Positions 47,205 to 57,457 of a DNA stretch of 64,000 nucleotides are shown here, one piece after another; the stretch's first letter is position 1; each line of letters begins with the position of its first letter. Origin of the DNA: JBBIWA01 sp037439425 (GTDB lineage: Bacteria; Acidobacteriota; Blastocatellia; RBC074). The position numbers and the translations under genes were made by a program. Under the pieces are notes generated by a model. It made no database searches. It was given only the letters and a program-made list of their open reading frames with translations, and was not told where the DNA came from. The stretch is from NCBI GenBank assembly GCA_037439425.1, contig JBBIWA010000008.1:1-64000 (forward strand). Reading direction: 5' to 3'.

Positions 47205-47870
47205 GATTACCTTCATCAGGTACTCCGTGCTGCGCGCTGCCTTTAGCCGTCTATTTTGAACCCCGACCTTGGCCGTCTTTTCTTGTTGTAAAAGACTGTT
47301 GGCCAATCGCCTTACCAAGCCCAGATCTACGGCCGCAGGCCCTGTCCTGACCCGTGAGTCATCTTCTCGAAAGATGACCTCAAATACCTTGAGTTGGCCC
47401 AGCCTCAGGCGATTGCTTTGCGCCTAGGCGCTGACCAACTCGATCGCATTTTTCCCAAGCCAACGGTTGTGTGAGCGTCGCGGCGTCACGGCCATCAATC
47501 GCAATGACCTCTCCCTCAGTCAGCTTAGCCACGCTGCGCACCCAGTTGGAAAAGCAACGCTGGAACTCACTCGGCTTGATCCGCGCAAAGAGGCGGCCCG
47601 AAGGTGTCGTGCGAAGGAATCCCTTTGGGCAAGGCCAGAAATCTCTTCAACCAGTCCTGTTTGTCTCGACCAAACTCCGCCATCCCGACAAAGTCATCAA
47701 CTCCGCAGATGACGGCCAGAATTCCGATCACGACGGATGTCAATCAGCAAGTGGTCCTTACCGAGATCACGACGAGGGTCTTTACAGTCAGAAAAGTGTT
47801 CGATCAGGCTTATCGGAGCCTTGGTTTCACTCATTGCGTGTCAGTCCTCCAAGATTTGAGATCTTGACAC
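47205..47870 (-). mobile_element. ISAs1-family transposase remnant
   Basis: On the minus strand the start MSETKAPISLIEHFSDCKDP (near 47833) leads through frameshifts to VIGILAVICGVDDFVGMAEF, IPSHDTF, RLFARIKPSEFQRCFSNW and VAKLTEGEVIAIDG. A large internal deletion follows and the C-terminal end LVRRLANSLLQQEKTAKVGV is still readable. The DDE_Tnp_1-associated start and the H-repeat style mark it as ISAs1. It is inactive. DNA in 47011-47204 holds nothing recognisable. Confidence 0.75.
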
Positions 47871-47958
47871 GCTAACCAAACCCATCACTTCTTGTAAAGT
47901 CAATCCCTACTTTCGCATATGATGCAATTGCCCTGGACGACGCCCTGAGATGATGAAA

Positions 47959-48052
47959 AACTTGGAGCGCACGCTTGCGAGCGTGCCCGGTTTAAGGTAA
48001 TAGCTTGCTTAACGAAGGCAGGCACGCAAGGATGCATGCGTACCCAGGATTT
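47959..48052. repeat. family-B hairpin repeat in the leader of the ThuA gene
   Basis: 'ggagcgcacgcttgcgagcg', 'gcttgcttaacgaaggc' and 'ggcacgcaaggatgcatgcg', then 'acccaggattttc', match the repeat before the YtkA-like gene in the same orientation relative to the start codon. The ribosome site ggag follows at once. Confidence 0.8.
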
Positions 48053-48072
48053 TCTGCAGGAGACTTTTGACC

Positions 48073-48891
48073 ATGAACAGAATAATGATCACACTGCTTG
48101 TTTCGGCTGCTGTTTTGCTACTGGCTCTCACTGTCAACGCTGCGTCGCAAAAGAAATCGCTAAAGTTGCGGGTGCTGCTGTGGTCTGAGCAGACCGAACC
48201 GCGCGATGTTTATCCTGCTGGCATCAGCGGCGCCTTGGCTGATCATTTGAACAAACAGGAAGGGATCGAGGCCAAGACCGCGCAGTTGAGCGACCCGGAA
48301 GCTGGCTTAAGCGAAGCGATGCTGGCACAAACGGACGTGCTCATCTGGTTCGGCCATAGAAAGCATCGCGAAGTACCAGACGAGATTGTCCAGCGCGTGG
48401 TGCGTCATATTCGCGAACGCGGCATGGGATTTATCGGACTGCATTCGGCCCATTTCTCAAAACCGCTCAAGGTCGCGCTGTCGGCCAGTGGAAGCTGGAG
48501 TTCGTATGTCAATCACGGCCAGCCCGAGCAGGTCTGGGTGGTGCTGCCGGATCATCCGATTGCCAGGGGGCTGAGCGATTTCACAATCCCGCGGACGGAG
48601 ATCTACACCGAGCCCTTCGATGTGCCTGAGCCTGAAGCGGTCATCCTGGAAGGCACCTGGCCGAGCGGTCACCGCAGCCGCGAATGTCTGGTCTGGACTG
48701 TGGGCAAAGGACGCTTCGTCTACATCCGGCCCGGTCACGAAGAATATCCCATCTACTTGATGCCTGAAATGCAGCGATTGGTGACCAATGCTGCGTTGTG
48801 GGCAGGCAAGCGCACCCACGCTCCTGCTAGGATGAAGCGGCGCGAAGCGGGGCCGCCCGCAACAGCGACCGGTCCCCTGAAGCAGCGATGA
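48073..48891 (+). CDS. secreted ThuA-like protein
   Basis: A 272-residue protein with a signal peptide (about 1-25) and a ThuA domain (class I amidotransferase-like fold): LRVLLWSEQTEP, VLIWFGHRKH, GFIGLHSAHF and WTVGKGRFVYIRPGHEEYP. ThuA-type proteins are linked to keto-sugar metabolism, for example trehalose use in rhizobia. ATG 48073 is preferred over TTG 48067. A family-B repeat precedes its ribosome site. Confidence 0.85.
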   Translation: MNRIMITLLVSAAVLLLALTVNAASQKKSLKLRVLLWSEQTEPRDVYPAGISGALADHLNKQEGIEAKTAQLSDPEAGLSEAMLAQTDVLIWFGHRKHREVPDEIVQRVVRHIRERGMGFIGLHSAHFSKPLKVALSASGSWSSYVNHGQPEQVWVVLPDHPIARGLSDFTIPRTEIYTEPFDVPEPEAVILEGTWPSGHRSRECLVWTVGKGRFVYIRPGHEEYPIYLMPEMQRLVTNAALWAGKRTHAPARMKRREAGPPATATGPLKQR

Positions 48892-49001
48892 GGAGAGAGT
48901 TGCTCTAGTGGAAGAGTATAAGAGCAGCAGGTTGTGAGCGCAGCCAGATGGGGGACGGTCCGCCTCAGCTCTTCTTCAGTCGGTTGATCGTGCCACTCTT
49001 C

Positions 49002-50282
49002 TTATGACCCATTGAACGACTGAAGATTACCCTGCTGGTCGAACTCCATCTCACGCGGCTCACTTAGGATCGTGAGATCGTTACGCTCCTTGATCTCTTC
49101 CAGATAGGCTTCGGACATTTCGATTTCAGCCAGTGAAAGAGTGTTCTTAATCCGCACCACTCGTCCAGTGGCCAGGTCTTCCACGCCCGCCGTGCGCAGC
49201 GCCATCTCAATCGCTTTGCGGTCGTTATCAAAGTAGATCGGGATTTTGGCATTGATCGGGGTGAGCGCCGTCAGGCCATTGATCACGGTCGCCTTGAGGT
49301 CGAGCTTGTCCATAAAGCGCGCGGTGGTGAAATCCGCCAACCCAATGCCGATGCCGTTGCCGTTGCTGCCGGGCGTGAGGTCGCACACCAGAATGCGCGT
49401 GATGCGCGGAACGTTTTCGTGAGTCGGCACACCTGTAATATAGCCTTGTACGCTGCGGCCAATGATGTTGGTATCCATCCCGGTGCCGCTCAGGTCCTTG
49501 CCGATTTCGTCAACGATCAAGAGATCAATCTGTTCACAGGGCAGACGCGGCATCATCTGCCTGGCTTCTTTGAGCAGGGCCTGATCTTCAGCGATGAGGC
49601 TATGTGGTGCGACAGCGACGATTTTAGCTGTCTCATGCAGGGCGTTTTCCAGGATTGCCAGGCCGCCCAACACGCGCCCGGTGCTGAGGAGGACTTGCGC
49701 GACCTCTCGAAAGACGCGCGGATAGCCGAGATGAAAAGCCGCCCGGTGATATTCGCTCGCGCCGGCCAGCTTGCCGAAGCCGACGGCTATCATCTTGACC
49801 AGACCGCTTTCGTTTTCACCCTTGAAGTCAGTGTGCGGCTTGACGCGATTAACGGGAAAGATGAAATCGGCCTCTGCGGCATTGCGGTCGAGAAAGACTT
49901 TGATTCCGCTAGGCGTGCGAGCTAACTCTGCTACCTCCATCGAGGCCTTGATCGGCACCCCCATCGCCTCTTCAGTGACACCATAGCCCTCCAGGATGTG
50001 CCGCTGCCCTTCGGCAGTAGCGCCGCCGTGGCTGCCCATAGCAGGCACAATAAAAGGTTCAGCACCTAATTCCCGCAGCGTGGAGCAGACGGCTTTCACA
50101 ATAGCGGCGAGGTTGGATATACCACGGCTGCCGACGCCAACCGCAACACGCTCACCTCCTTTCAGAGCAAGCACAGGACTGAGACTCTGAAGGGATCGCG
50201 TTACCGCGCGCGGAATGTTGTCTACGCGCTGAGTGTTGAAGTTCTGGCGGACGCGAAATACTTTGGGCAGTGAAGAATCCAT
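49002..50282 (-). CDS. LarA-like nickel-dependent racemase family protein (DUF2088)
   Basis: A 426-residue protein related to the N-terminal domain of lactate racemase LarA: GVGSRGISNL, PAMGSHGGATAEGQ (the GSHGxx motif) and FIFPVNRVKPHTDFKG. The C-terminal half has LTPGSNGNGIGIGLADF. Family members racemise alpha-hydroxy acids with a nickel pincer cofactor, but many homologues lack a known substrate, and the cofactor genes larB/C/E are not in this window. Confidence 0.75.
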   Translation of the reverse strand: MDSSLPKVFRVRQNFNTQRVDNIPRAVTRSLQSLSPVLALKGGERVAVGVGSRGISNLAAIVKAVCSTLRELGAEPFIVPAMGSHGGATAEGQRHILEGYGVTEEAMGVPIKASMEVAELARTPSGIKVFLDRNAAEADFIFPVNRVKPHTDFKGENESGLVKMIAVGFGKLAGASEYHRAAFHLGYPRVFREVAQVLLSTGRVLGGLAILENALHETAKIVAVAPHSLIAEDQALLKEARQMMPRLPCEQIDLLIVDEIGKDLSGTGMDTNIIGRSVQGYITGVPTHENVPRITRILVCDLTPGSNGNGIGIGLADFTTARFMDKLDLKATVINGLTALTPINAKIPIYFDNDRKAIEMALRTAGVEDLATGRVVRIKNTLSLAEIEMSEAYLEEIKERNDLTILSEPREMEFDQQGNLQSFNGS

Positions 50283-50691
50283 GGCGAGGCGAAAAAAGCA
50301 ACCTCAGAAACCAAACTGGCAGAGACCGAAGCCGAAAAATGCTGACGACAAAAATTGACTGCTGCTGGGAGCGATGATTTTAATCTCTAATCGCTGGCAC
50401 TTCAATAGGCGCTGGTGAGAGGGAGGGACCAATTTATGACTTCTTCCGGGCTAAATCAAACAAAGACTGTGAGACTTGCTGGAAGCATTTGTCAATTCTT
50501 CATTCTCCCTTGTTAGCAATGGGGAGTCGCTTGCGAGGAGAGCTCAAGCAGCAACAAGTTGAAAATGGAGAATTGAGCGGGGAGAAGGATTCTCGCTCCT
50601 CACTGTGGCAGTCTGTTTCGATTTGGCCCCGATCTCTCAACTGGCCTTTCACTTCAGATGAGCCCCCACAGCCCGGCCCGCAGAGAATCGC
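50283..50691. other. intergenic space without recognisable genes
   Basis: About 400 bp between the LarA-like start and the next minus-strand gene's stop. No ORF with a ribosome site, RNA gene or repeat was recognised. Confidence 0.5.
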
Positions 50692-52035
50692 TCACCGTGC
50701 TGGCTGGCTCAATGGGTGCAGAGCAATAATTGAGATCGTGGTGGGGATGGCATTTTCGACCCCAACCTTCAGTAATGCCTGGAAGTATTTAACTGGTCCG
50801 CCAGCGCTCATCAAGCGCTGGTTGAGCTCAGCCAGATGGCTTCTGGTCGTGACACACTCGGCGGCCGCTTCGGTCCCCTCGCTATGAATGCCAGCCAAAA
50901 CCATCACCGTATTTTGATCCGAGATGTTGGGCTTGACGGTGATCACCGCGTAGTCTGTCAGCAGCCTCCCGGTGCGTTCGTCAAAACTGGCTTTGTACTC
51001 GCGCTCCTCGCCGGGCAGCGGATTGAGATTCAGTATCGTGGCGTCGCCGGAGTAGACAAAATCTTCTTTGAGGGGTAATTTACCTGCCCATTCGTTGACC
51101 CAGATGCTGCCCAGCAGAATGACATTGTGGGTTTTCAGGTCCTCGGCGCTGACGGTGCGACTTTGCTTAAGCAGCGTGTTCTTGCCCAGAGAGCGGAAAA
51201 GGTCTGTGACGCGATATAGCCCAATTGCTTCTCCGATGCCTGTATAGGTGGTAGTGGTCAGAACCAGTCTTGGGATCCGGTTGTGCTGCATGACGAATTT
51301 GTCTCTCAGCTCTTCATTTAAGAGGCGCACCTGTTGGTTGCTCAAGCCAATAGAATTTTTGATCAGCACCTCGGGATCGGTCACATTTGAAAAGCGGTAG
51401 ACCGGCGGATTGCTCAGCACCAGCAATGGCGGATCCGGATCATTCAGAAAGGGAGCCCAAACGGCCCCATAATCTTCCTGATTCTTAGCCGGGGTAGAGG
51501 TATAACCAGAAGGTTGCAGCTTGAGATTGAAGTAAATCAGAATCCCGACAGCAATCACAAGTGTCACAACGGCCACTTCCAGCATCAGCATCAGCCGCCT
51601 GCCGGTTTGTGGGACCGCCAAAGGTAGTGAGGGCTCTAATGCCGCCGAGGCAGCCTCTCCAGAAGGTAGCTGACGGGTGAAGACAGGTTCATAGCTGCCC
51701 ACAGGAATTTCCAGCCGGATCTTGTCATTGGCCCCTTCATTCTGGTAATAGCTCTCAAGCTTTTTGCGCACCTCATGCGCCCCGACCCGCACGATGGGAT
51801 CGACTGAAGGGTTATAATCTGTAGCCCGGTCAAAGACTTCGCAGCCAATCAGGTACTCATTCAACTCCCGGGCGCGCCCGCCCAGATAAAAGTCGCAGAT
51901 CAGTTGCAAGAATTTCTGTTTTTTGGGAGCGTTGGCAAAATACTTGCTGCTCAGAATGCGCTCCAGCGTCTGGCGCACCTCTTCCGGGCTGACAGAGGCT
52001 GCAGGATAGTCGTTTTTGTTCACTTCGATTGCCAT
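50692..52035 (-). CDS. membrane protein with N-terminal DNA-binding-like domain, unknown
   Basis: A 447-residue protein. The N-terminus (VRQTLERILSSKYFANAPKK, FDRATDYNPSVDPIVRVGAH) is the domain found at the start of many acidobacterial regulator-like proteins that recall adenylate cyclase/OmpR-type wHTH domains. One membrane helix lies near 150-172. The outer part (about 200-440) has no known domain. It may be a one-component membrane regulator, perhaps of the divergent TonB receptor gene (inference from the shared 609-bp upstream region). Confidence 0.6.
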   Translation of the reverse strand: MAIEVNKNDYPAASVSPEEVRQTLERILSSKYFANAPKKQKFLQLICDFYLGGRARELNEYLIGCEVFDRATDYNPSVDPIVRVGAHEVRKKLESYYQNEGANDKIRLEIPVGSYEPVFTRQLPSGEAASAALEPSLPLAVPQTGRRLMLMLEVAVVTLVIAVGILIYFNLKLQPSGYTSTPAKNQEDYGAVWAPFLNDPDPPLLVLSNPPVYRFSNVTDPEVLIKNSIGLSNQQVRLLNEELRDKFVMQHNRIPRLVLTTTTYTGIGEAIGLYRVTDLFRSLGKNTLLKQSRTVSAEDLKTHNVILLGSIWVNEWAGKLPLKEDFVYSGDATILNLNPLPGEEREYKASFDERTGRLLTDYAVITVKPNISDQNTVMVLAGIHSEGTEAAAECVTTRSHLAELNQRLMSAGGPVKYFQALLKVGVENAIPTTISIIALHPLSQPAR

Positions 52036-52644
52036 GGTGAGGTGCTGCGGTTAATGGCTAGATTGCACACTCCCCAATACGCTTCATCTGGCATCTCCAA
52101 TAAGGCAATTCTTTAGTTTGACCAGCTCAAAAAGTTATCTCTCCAGCAAATCTGTGTCAAGCCTAGTCGGACCTAACTGTTAGATAGCTGTTAGATAGCC
52201 GTAAGATGATTGACTAGATTGAGCTTTAAGCCTAAGGTAGTGTGGTCGGTTGACGATTTATACTTGCAAGTACATCTACTTTTTTCCAAACCTTTGCTGG
52301 GAATCTAAACGACAAGCTTTAAAGCTCCGCCGTCGTAGTCCTTATCTGCTTGAGTGAGCTTGAAACGTGCGGCGCAGGCAATCAACAAGCCCTCGGCGGC
52401 TCCACTACGCACCGAGGGGCGCGACGGCCCGCTCCAGGGAAGCTATTATCTGTAGAAGTCTTTATAGAACTGGCCTTTATCCTGATACCTTTATCCTGAT
52501 AAAGGCCGAATCAGGCGCGTAGTCAATACGCGCCAGGTTCTTGCCATGTGAGCTCACACTCGATTCAGCTGTTCACTGAAATCAAGAGATTCTGGGTCGA
52601 GAAAACACACCCTGCTGTGCAAGCAAATTTGGGAGGGTACTGTT
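52036..52644. other. long divergent regulatory region
   Basis: About 610 bp with no gene. A duplication 'ctttatcctgatacctttat' with cctgataaag (52478-52507) lies here and can form a small hairpin. This region should carry the TonB receptor promoter. Confidence 0.5.
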
Positions 52645-55600
52645 ATGCCAACGATCAACCAGCTTGGGCTTTCTTCCTTAGCCAATCTAGCTAAAAACCA
52701 GCATCGAGCAAGAGAGGGAGGAGGAACGGCGCTGCAACTTCTCACGTTGCTGTTTGGTTTGCTGATCTTGCTTGTGATGACACCAGTCTCCTTCGCCCAG
52801 ACCACCGGCAGCGCCACGTTACGCGGTGTGGTGAAGGATCCAACCGGGGCAGTGATCCCCGGTGCTACCATCATACTGACTTCAAACCGGACTGGAACAG
52901 AGCGTAAGACTCAGAGCAGCAGCGAAGGTCTGTTTGCCCTTGCGTCGCTGGACCCCGGCACCTATACGCTGACGATAGAAGCAGCTGGCTTCAAAAAGCA
53001 TGTTCAAAACGATGTCGTCCTCAGCCCCAGCGAAACGAAAGGTCTGGATATCAGAATGGAGGTCGGCGCCGCCACTGAGAGCGTGACCATCTCGGCGACC
53101 GCCATTGAAGAGATCAAGACCGAAACCGGAGAGCGGTCAAACACCATCAAGGCTGCCCAGATCGAAAACCTCTCGATCATTAGTCGCAGCAGCATCGAGC
53201 TTCTGCGTATTCTCCCGGGCGTGGTGGCTCCGGATGCGTCCACCTACCAGATCGTGAGCTTTGGCGATGCCTCGACTTACGCCGTCAATGGTCAGCGGGG
53301 ATTCAATAACAACATCAGTGTGGACGGCTCGCGGGTCATTGACATCGGCTGCAACTGTGGCAGCATCGTCAGCCTGAACAATGACATGGTGCAAGAGGTG
53401 ACGGTGCAGACCAGCAACTACGCGGCCGAGCACGGCAACAGCGCTGTACAGATCGTCGGGACGACCAAATCCGGTGGCCGCGACTTCCACGGCGCGGCTT
53501 ACACTTACGTGCGGCACGATGCCCTGGCAGCCAATGACCGTTTCAGAAACTATATCAAAGCCCAGGACCCGAAATCCCTGGCGGGGCAGAAACCGGTGGG
53601 TCGCTTCTACTATCCGGGCGGCAATCTGAGCGGGCCGTTGATCCTGCCCAAGAAGGTTTTTGGGCCGCTGGGCATGGATGGCCGCGACAAGCTCTTCTTC
53701 TTTGTCGGCTTCGAGTATCAGAAGCAGGACTTCGCGGCTCCGCCCAAGATCAATGTGGTGCCTACGCTCAAGCAGCGGCAGGGCGATTTCAGCGAACTGT
53801 TGGGCAAGGACATTCTCAATCAGTCATCAACGGTGAAGATCCCTGGCGGGTTCCCGAACGCAGGACAGCCTGCTCCCAATAATAACCTGGCCCCCTACAT
53901 CCATCCCTTCGGCAAGGCGCTGATCAACCTCTACCCGCTGCCGAATTTCAACGATCCGACGGGCCGCTTCAATTACATCGCGACCCCGGTTCAGTTCCAG
54001 AATCGTAAAGATCTGAAGATGCGCTTCGACTACAAGCACAGTGACGCTACCACTCTGTACGTGCGCATCACGCGCGAAAGGGAGCTGGTGGATGGCGCGT
54101 ATGGCATCTGGTGGGGACCGTCAACTTATGAGCTGCCGACTCATAACCTGAGCACCAATCTGGGCCGCTCAGTCGCCGTCGGATTGACGAAGATCATTAA
54201 TCCGACGATGACCAATGAGGTCGTCTTCAGCGGCAGCAAGCTCAAGCTCGATAATGATTATGCGGACCCGACCAAAGTCAGTCTAAGCACGCTGGGGATG
54301 GAAAACCTGCGGCTGCCTTTTGACCAGCGCTTCGGCCGCCAGAGCCAGAATGCTCCGCTTTCGCTCATCAGCTGGGCACAGGGGCAGTTGTGGTCTCCCG
54401 GCACCTATCCGATCTTTGCCTGGAATGATAGCTTCTCGATCACCGACAACCTGAGCAAGATTGCAGGCACCCACACGCTGAAGTTCGGGGCTCTGGTCGA
54501 GCAAGCCAACAAGCGGCAGAACTTCCAGGATGCCTCGGAAGGCGAATTGGTATTTAACCAGTGGAGTGGTAACAGTACGGGCAATGATTGGGGCGATCTG
54601 CTCGTCGGGCAGTTTGGCGAGATCCATCACAGTGTGAAGGTCCCGATTGGCAACTTCCGCTTCTACAACTACGAATTCTACGCACAGGATTCGTGGAAGC
54701 TGCGCCCGAACTTCACGCTGGAGTATGGGCTGCGCCTGTCTTATATGACGCTCAACAAGGAGCGTAAAGGGTTCGATACCTTGTTCAGCCCCAGCGCGTA
54801 CCAGAGAGGTGCCGGATACTATATCAATGGTGACCCATTCCGCCCGAATGGAGTCCTCTCAGCGCGTCGTGGCGAGATCCCGAAGGGAGCGATTGATAAT
54901 CCGCCGCTACTATGGGCTCCGCGTCTGAACTTCGCCTGGGACGTCTTCAAGAATGCCAGTCTGGTGATTCGGGGGGGAGCCGGAATCTTCTACAACCGGG
55001 TGATGGGGAACTTCCAGTATGATGCTACACTGCGCAGCCCGGTCAATGGCAATGTCTCTGTCAACATCACTGAAGGGACGACCATTCCAGGCACCAATAC
55101 AACATTTGCCCAGCTCGGCGGTCTGACCTTTAACAATGTGCATTTGGCTGATCCGCTGAAGCTGGCCAGCGGCGGTGGGGACATCATTTCGCCTGATCCC
55201 AATTCCAATCAGGTTCAGACCACCTACAACATGAGTTTGAGCATCGCCAAGCGGTTGTGGTCTCAAACTGTCCTCGAGGCCGGATATGTCGGAACTATGG
55301 GCAGACACCTGGCGGCGCGCTTGCCCATCAATGCGGTCCCACTGGGAGCTTTACTCAAGGGGAATGTTCCAGCAGATCCCGGCAGTACGATTAGCTTCCT
55401 GGCCAACCCGAACTGTGACCCCAACAAACCCGGCGATTGTCAGATTGTGACTCAGACGGGGGTGAAAGCTGATTTGAGCAATCCACTCCATCGCCTGGCT
55501 TTGGATGGGGGAGCGATTAACAAGTTCCGCCCCTTCCCGGATATGGGTTATATCCGGTATAACCAATACACCGGAACCTCCAATTACCACTCGCTTCAGG

Positions 55601-56508
55601 TGACGCTGAGCCGCCAGGCGGGCAAGAACCTCCAGTTCTTCGGTACCTACACCTTCTCCAAGGCGCTGGGGACCAAGCCTCAGGATTATGCTGACCTTGA
55701 CCCTCTTGATGTGCGCGGGCGTTCCTACGGGGTTCTCAATTACGACCGAACTCACATCTTCAATTTCTCTTACAACTACCTGATACCTGATCTAGCACGT
55801 GGCAGCTTCAAGAATGCTTTCACGAATGGCTTGCTCAACGGCTGGCAGATTTCAGGAATCACTACCTTCTCCAGCGGAACCCCTGTGACGCTGGTCTTCA
55901 GCGGGCAGTTGGATGCGATGGAGATCGCTTATTTCGGATCGGATGCTTTCGCCCAATCCAGCGGCGATGTGGCCGGTGCGATCGCTCCGATCTTCACCAA
56001 GGATCCGCGACTGAGTGGTAGTAAGGTTGGAGAACGTGTGCTCGATCTAAGCGCTATCGGCATTCCCGGTTTGGGCCTGACGGGGCCGACGGTCTCACCC
56101 TTCTACTTCCGCACGCCGAGCCGATCAAACTGGGATATTAGCCTCTTCAAGAACTTCAAGATGAGCGAGTCGAAGAATCTGCAGTTCCGGGCTGGATTCT
56201 TCAATATCTTCAACCAGGCATTCCCGAAGAATATTGACAACCGGAACGCTGCTAACAGCGACATCTACCTCACATTGCAGACAGAGTGTGTCTCAACGAC
56301 GCCAGTCAATCTGCAAATCACCAATGCCGATGGCTCGAAGACCAACTTCACCCAGACCTTCCCGAATGGGATGGGTGGAACAGCTCAGGGACTGTGTGAC
56401 CCATCAAAGGGCTTCCGCTTCACGGCTGACACTCAAAACAACTTCGGGAAGATCCTGACCAAACGCGGTCAGCGGGTGATCGAGCTGGCGCTGAAGTTCA
56501 CCTTCTAG
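52645..56508 (+). CDS. Oar-like TonB-dependent receptor with carboxypeptidase-regulatory domain
   Basis: A 1287-residue outer-membrane protein. After a long N-terminal leader (membrane-like segment about 30-52, cleavage near SFAQT) comes a carboxypeptidase-regulatory-like Ig fold (LRGVVKDPTGAVIPGATIIL, near 57-140). A plug domain follows (near 160-270: LLRILPGVVAPDA, VNGQRGFNNNISVDG), then a long beta-barrel ending in GQRVIELALKFTF with a terminal Phe. These receptors are abundant in acidobacteria and are thought to take up large organic substrates; the ligand is not known here. Confidence 0.9.
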   Translation: MPTINQLGLSSLANLAKNQHRAREGGGTALQLLTLLFGLLILLVMTPVSFAQTTGSATLRGVVKDPTGAVIPGATIILTSNRTGTERKTQSSSEGLFALASLDPGTYTLTIEAAGFKKHVQNDVVLSPSETKGLDIRMEVGAATESVTISATAIEEIKTETGERSNTIKAAQIENLSIISRSSIELLRILPGVVAPDASTYQIVSFGDASTYAVNGQRGFNNNISVDGSRVIDIGCNCGSIVSLNNDMVQEVTVQTSNYAAEHGNSAVQIVGTTKSGGRDFHGAAYTYVRHDALAANDRFRNYIKAQDPKSLAGQKPVGRFYYPGGNLSGPLILPKKVFGPLGMDGRDKLFFFVGFEYQKQDFAAPPKINVVPTLKQRQGDFSELLGKDILNQSSTVKIPGGFPNAGQPAPNNNLAPYIHPFGKALINLYPLPNFNDPTGRFNYIATPVQFQNRKDLKMRFDYKHSDATTLYVRITRERELVDGAYGIWWGPSTYELPTHNLSTNLGRSVAVGLTKIINPTMTNEVVFSGSKLKLDNDYADPTKVSLSTLGMENLRLPFDQRFGRQSQNAPLSLISWAQGQLWSPGTYPIFAWNDSFSITDNLSKIAGTHTLKFGALVEQANKRQNFQDASEGELVFNQWSGNSTGNDWGDLLVGQFGEIHHSVKVPIGNFRFYNYEFYAQDSWKLRPNFTLEYGLRLSYMTLNKERKGFDTLFSPSAYQRGAGYYINGDPFRPNGVLSARRGEIPKGAIDNPPLLWAPRLNFAWDVFKNASLVIRGGAGIFYNRVMGNFQYDATLRSPVNGNVSVNITEGTTIPGTNTTFAQLGGLTFNNVHLADPLKLASGGGDIISPDPNSNQVQTTYNMSLSIAKRLWSQTVLEAGYVGTMGRHLAARLPINAVPLGALLKGNVPADPGSTISFLANPNCDPNKPGDCQIVTQTGVKADLSNPLHRLALDGGAINKFRPFPDMGYIRYNQYTGTSNYHSLQVTLSRQAGKNLQFFGTYTFSKALGTKPQDYADLDPLDVRGRSYGVLNYDRTHIFNFSYNYLIPDLARGSFKNAFTNGLLNGWQISGITTFSSGTPVTLVFSGQLDAMEIAYFGSDAFAQSSGDVAGAIAPIFTKDPRLSGSKVGERVLDLSAIGIPGLGLTGPTVSPFYFRTPSRSNWDISLFKNFKMSESKNLQFRAGFFNIFNQAFPKNIDNRNAANSDIYLTLQTECVSTTPVNLQITNADGSKTNFTQTFPNGMGGTAQGLCDPSKGFRFTADTQNNFGKILTKRGQRVIELALKFTF

Positions 56509-56830
56509 TTCTACAGGACAACCTGCCATACCTGACTGGTGCGGGGCGAGTTGAACGAATCAACTCTCCCGCACCAGATTTTGTTTACACAGGCTGTTTC
56601 GCTGCTTGATGAAACGCCGGCTGTTGCTGGCATTGGAGATGCTAGGAAGATAATCCTTTACGCTTTCCATGCTCATCACGCCCTCATGCGCCCTCGCTCA
56701 GACTGGTGCAGGAGCGGCTCATTTAGGCCGACTTCGAGCAACTCGATAAAGACAAACGACCGGTCAGCGCGCGCCGCAGGCCGGGTCACGTTCGGCGTCA
56801 CAGCGCAGAAGTCGGGTAACAAACCTTCCC
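56509..56830. other. intergenic space
   Basis: A GC-rich inverted pair around 'ctggtgcggggcgagttg' and 'caactctcccgcaccag' (56538-56575) forms a strong hairpin shortly after the TonB receptor gene and is probably its terminator. No gene is supported in the rest. Confidence 0.6.
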
Positions 56831-57316
56831 TTGCGCCCAAAATGTTCGGCCCACAGCCGCTCTTCAGGGCAGCGCATCGTCTTTGAATTCAAGCTCAAGA
56901 AGCCGAATGATTGGGCCACTGCTTATATGAAAGTTTGCGGGTTCAAAGATAAAGGCTACACCGCCGAGCCTGAGTGGGAGCACAAGGTCCTTGCCAAGGC
57001 TGAAGAGCTCAGTAGCTACCAATTCCTGAGACTCGAAATCGGAGCGGCCGGAATAAATCAGGTGCGGATTGAGTTGATCGGCGAATCCAACGGGATTGAT
57101 ACCCACGCCCATCCGAGTGCTGATCTGAACATCACCGACCAATTCCAACCTTACCGGATTCTGATCGGCGACTTCAAACAGCCCGAAGGCGATTGGGTGA
57201 AGAGGAAGACCACAGCACAGGAAGTCCTCAAAAAGCTCACCGCCGTTCAGATCAATGTGTTCAGTGTGCCGGCCAAAGGTTTGGTGGTGATTGACAAGCT
57301 GGCGTTTGAGAGATAA
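56831..57316 (+). CDS. possible 5'-truncated beta-sandwich domain protein
   Basis: The well-behaved part starts near 56876 (IVFEFKLKKPNDWATAYMKV) and runs about 145 residues with alternating strands (YQFLRLEIGAAGINQVRIEL, QPYRILIGDFKQPEGDW), like a carbohydrate-binding or CIA30-like sandwich. The first residues (MRPKCSAHSRSSGQR) do not look like protein and there is no signal peptide or ribosome site. It is probably the tail of a once larger secreted protein. Confidence 0.45.
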   Translation: MRPKCSAHSRSSGQRIVFEFKLKKPNDWATAYMKVCGFKDKGYTAEPEWEHKVLAKAEELSSYQFLRLEIGAAGINQVRIELIGESNGIDTHAHPSADLNITDQFQPYRILIGDFKQPEGDWVKRKTTAQEVLKKLTAVQINVFSVPAKGLVVIDKLAFER

Positions 57317-57457
57317 CCAGCGCCGCAAGCGCCCGCAAGCTCGCACACCCCGCTGGAGCGCGTTTGTGGGGGGGCGAAGCTGAGTGCTATACTTCAGGTG
57401 GTTCAGTTTGAACTTTGCTCCATCTGGTGAGCTGGTTAGATTATTGCTGAGATTCCC

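Noticed and set aside
47467..47875. Plus-strand ORFs in the ISAs1 region
   Set aside because: Antisense shadows; the minus strand shows clear transposase sequence.
56539..56886. Plus-strand ORF after the TonB receptor gene
   Set aside because: Begins in the terminator hairpin and shows no protein-like pattern.
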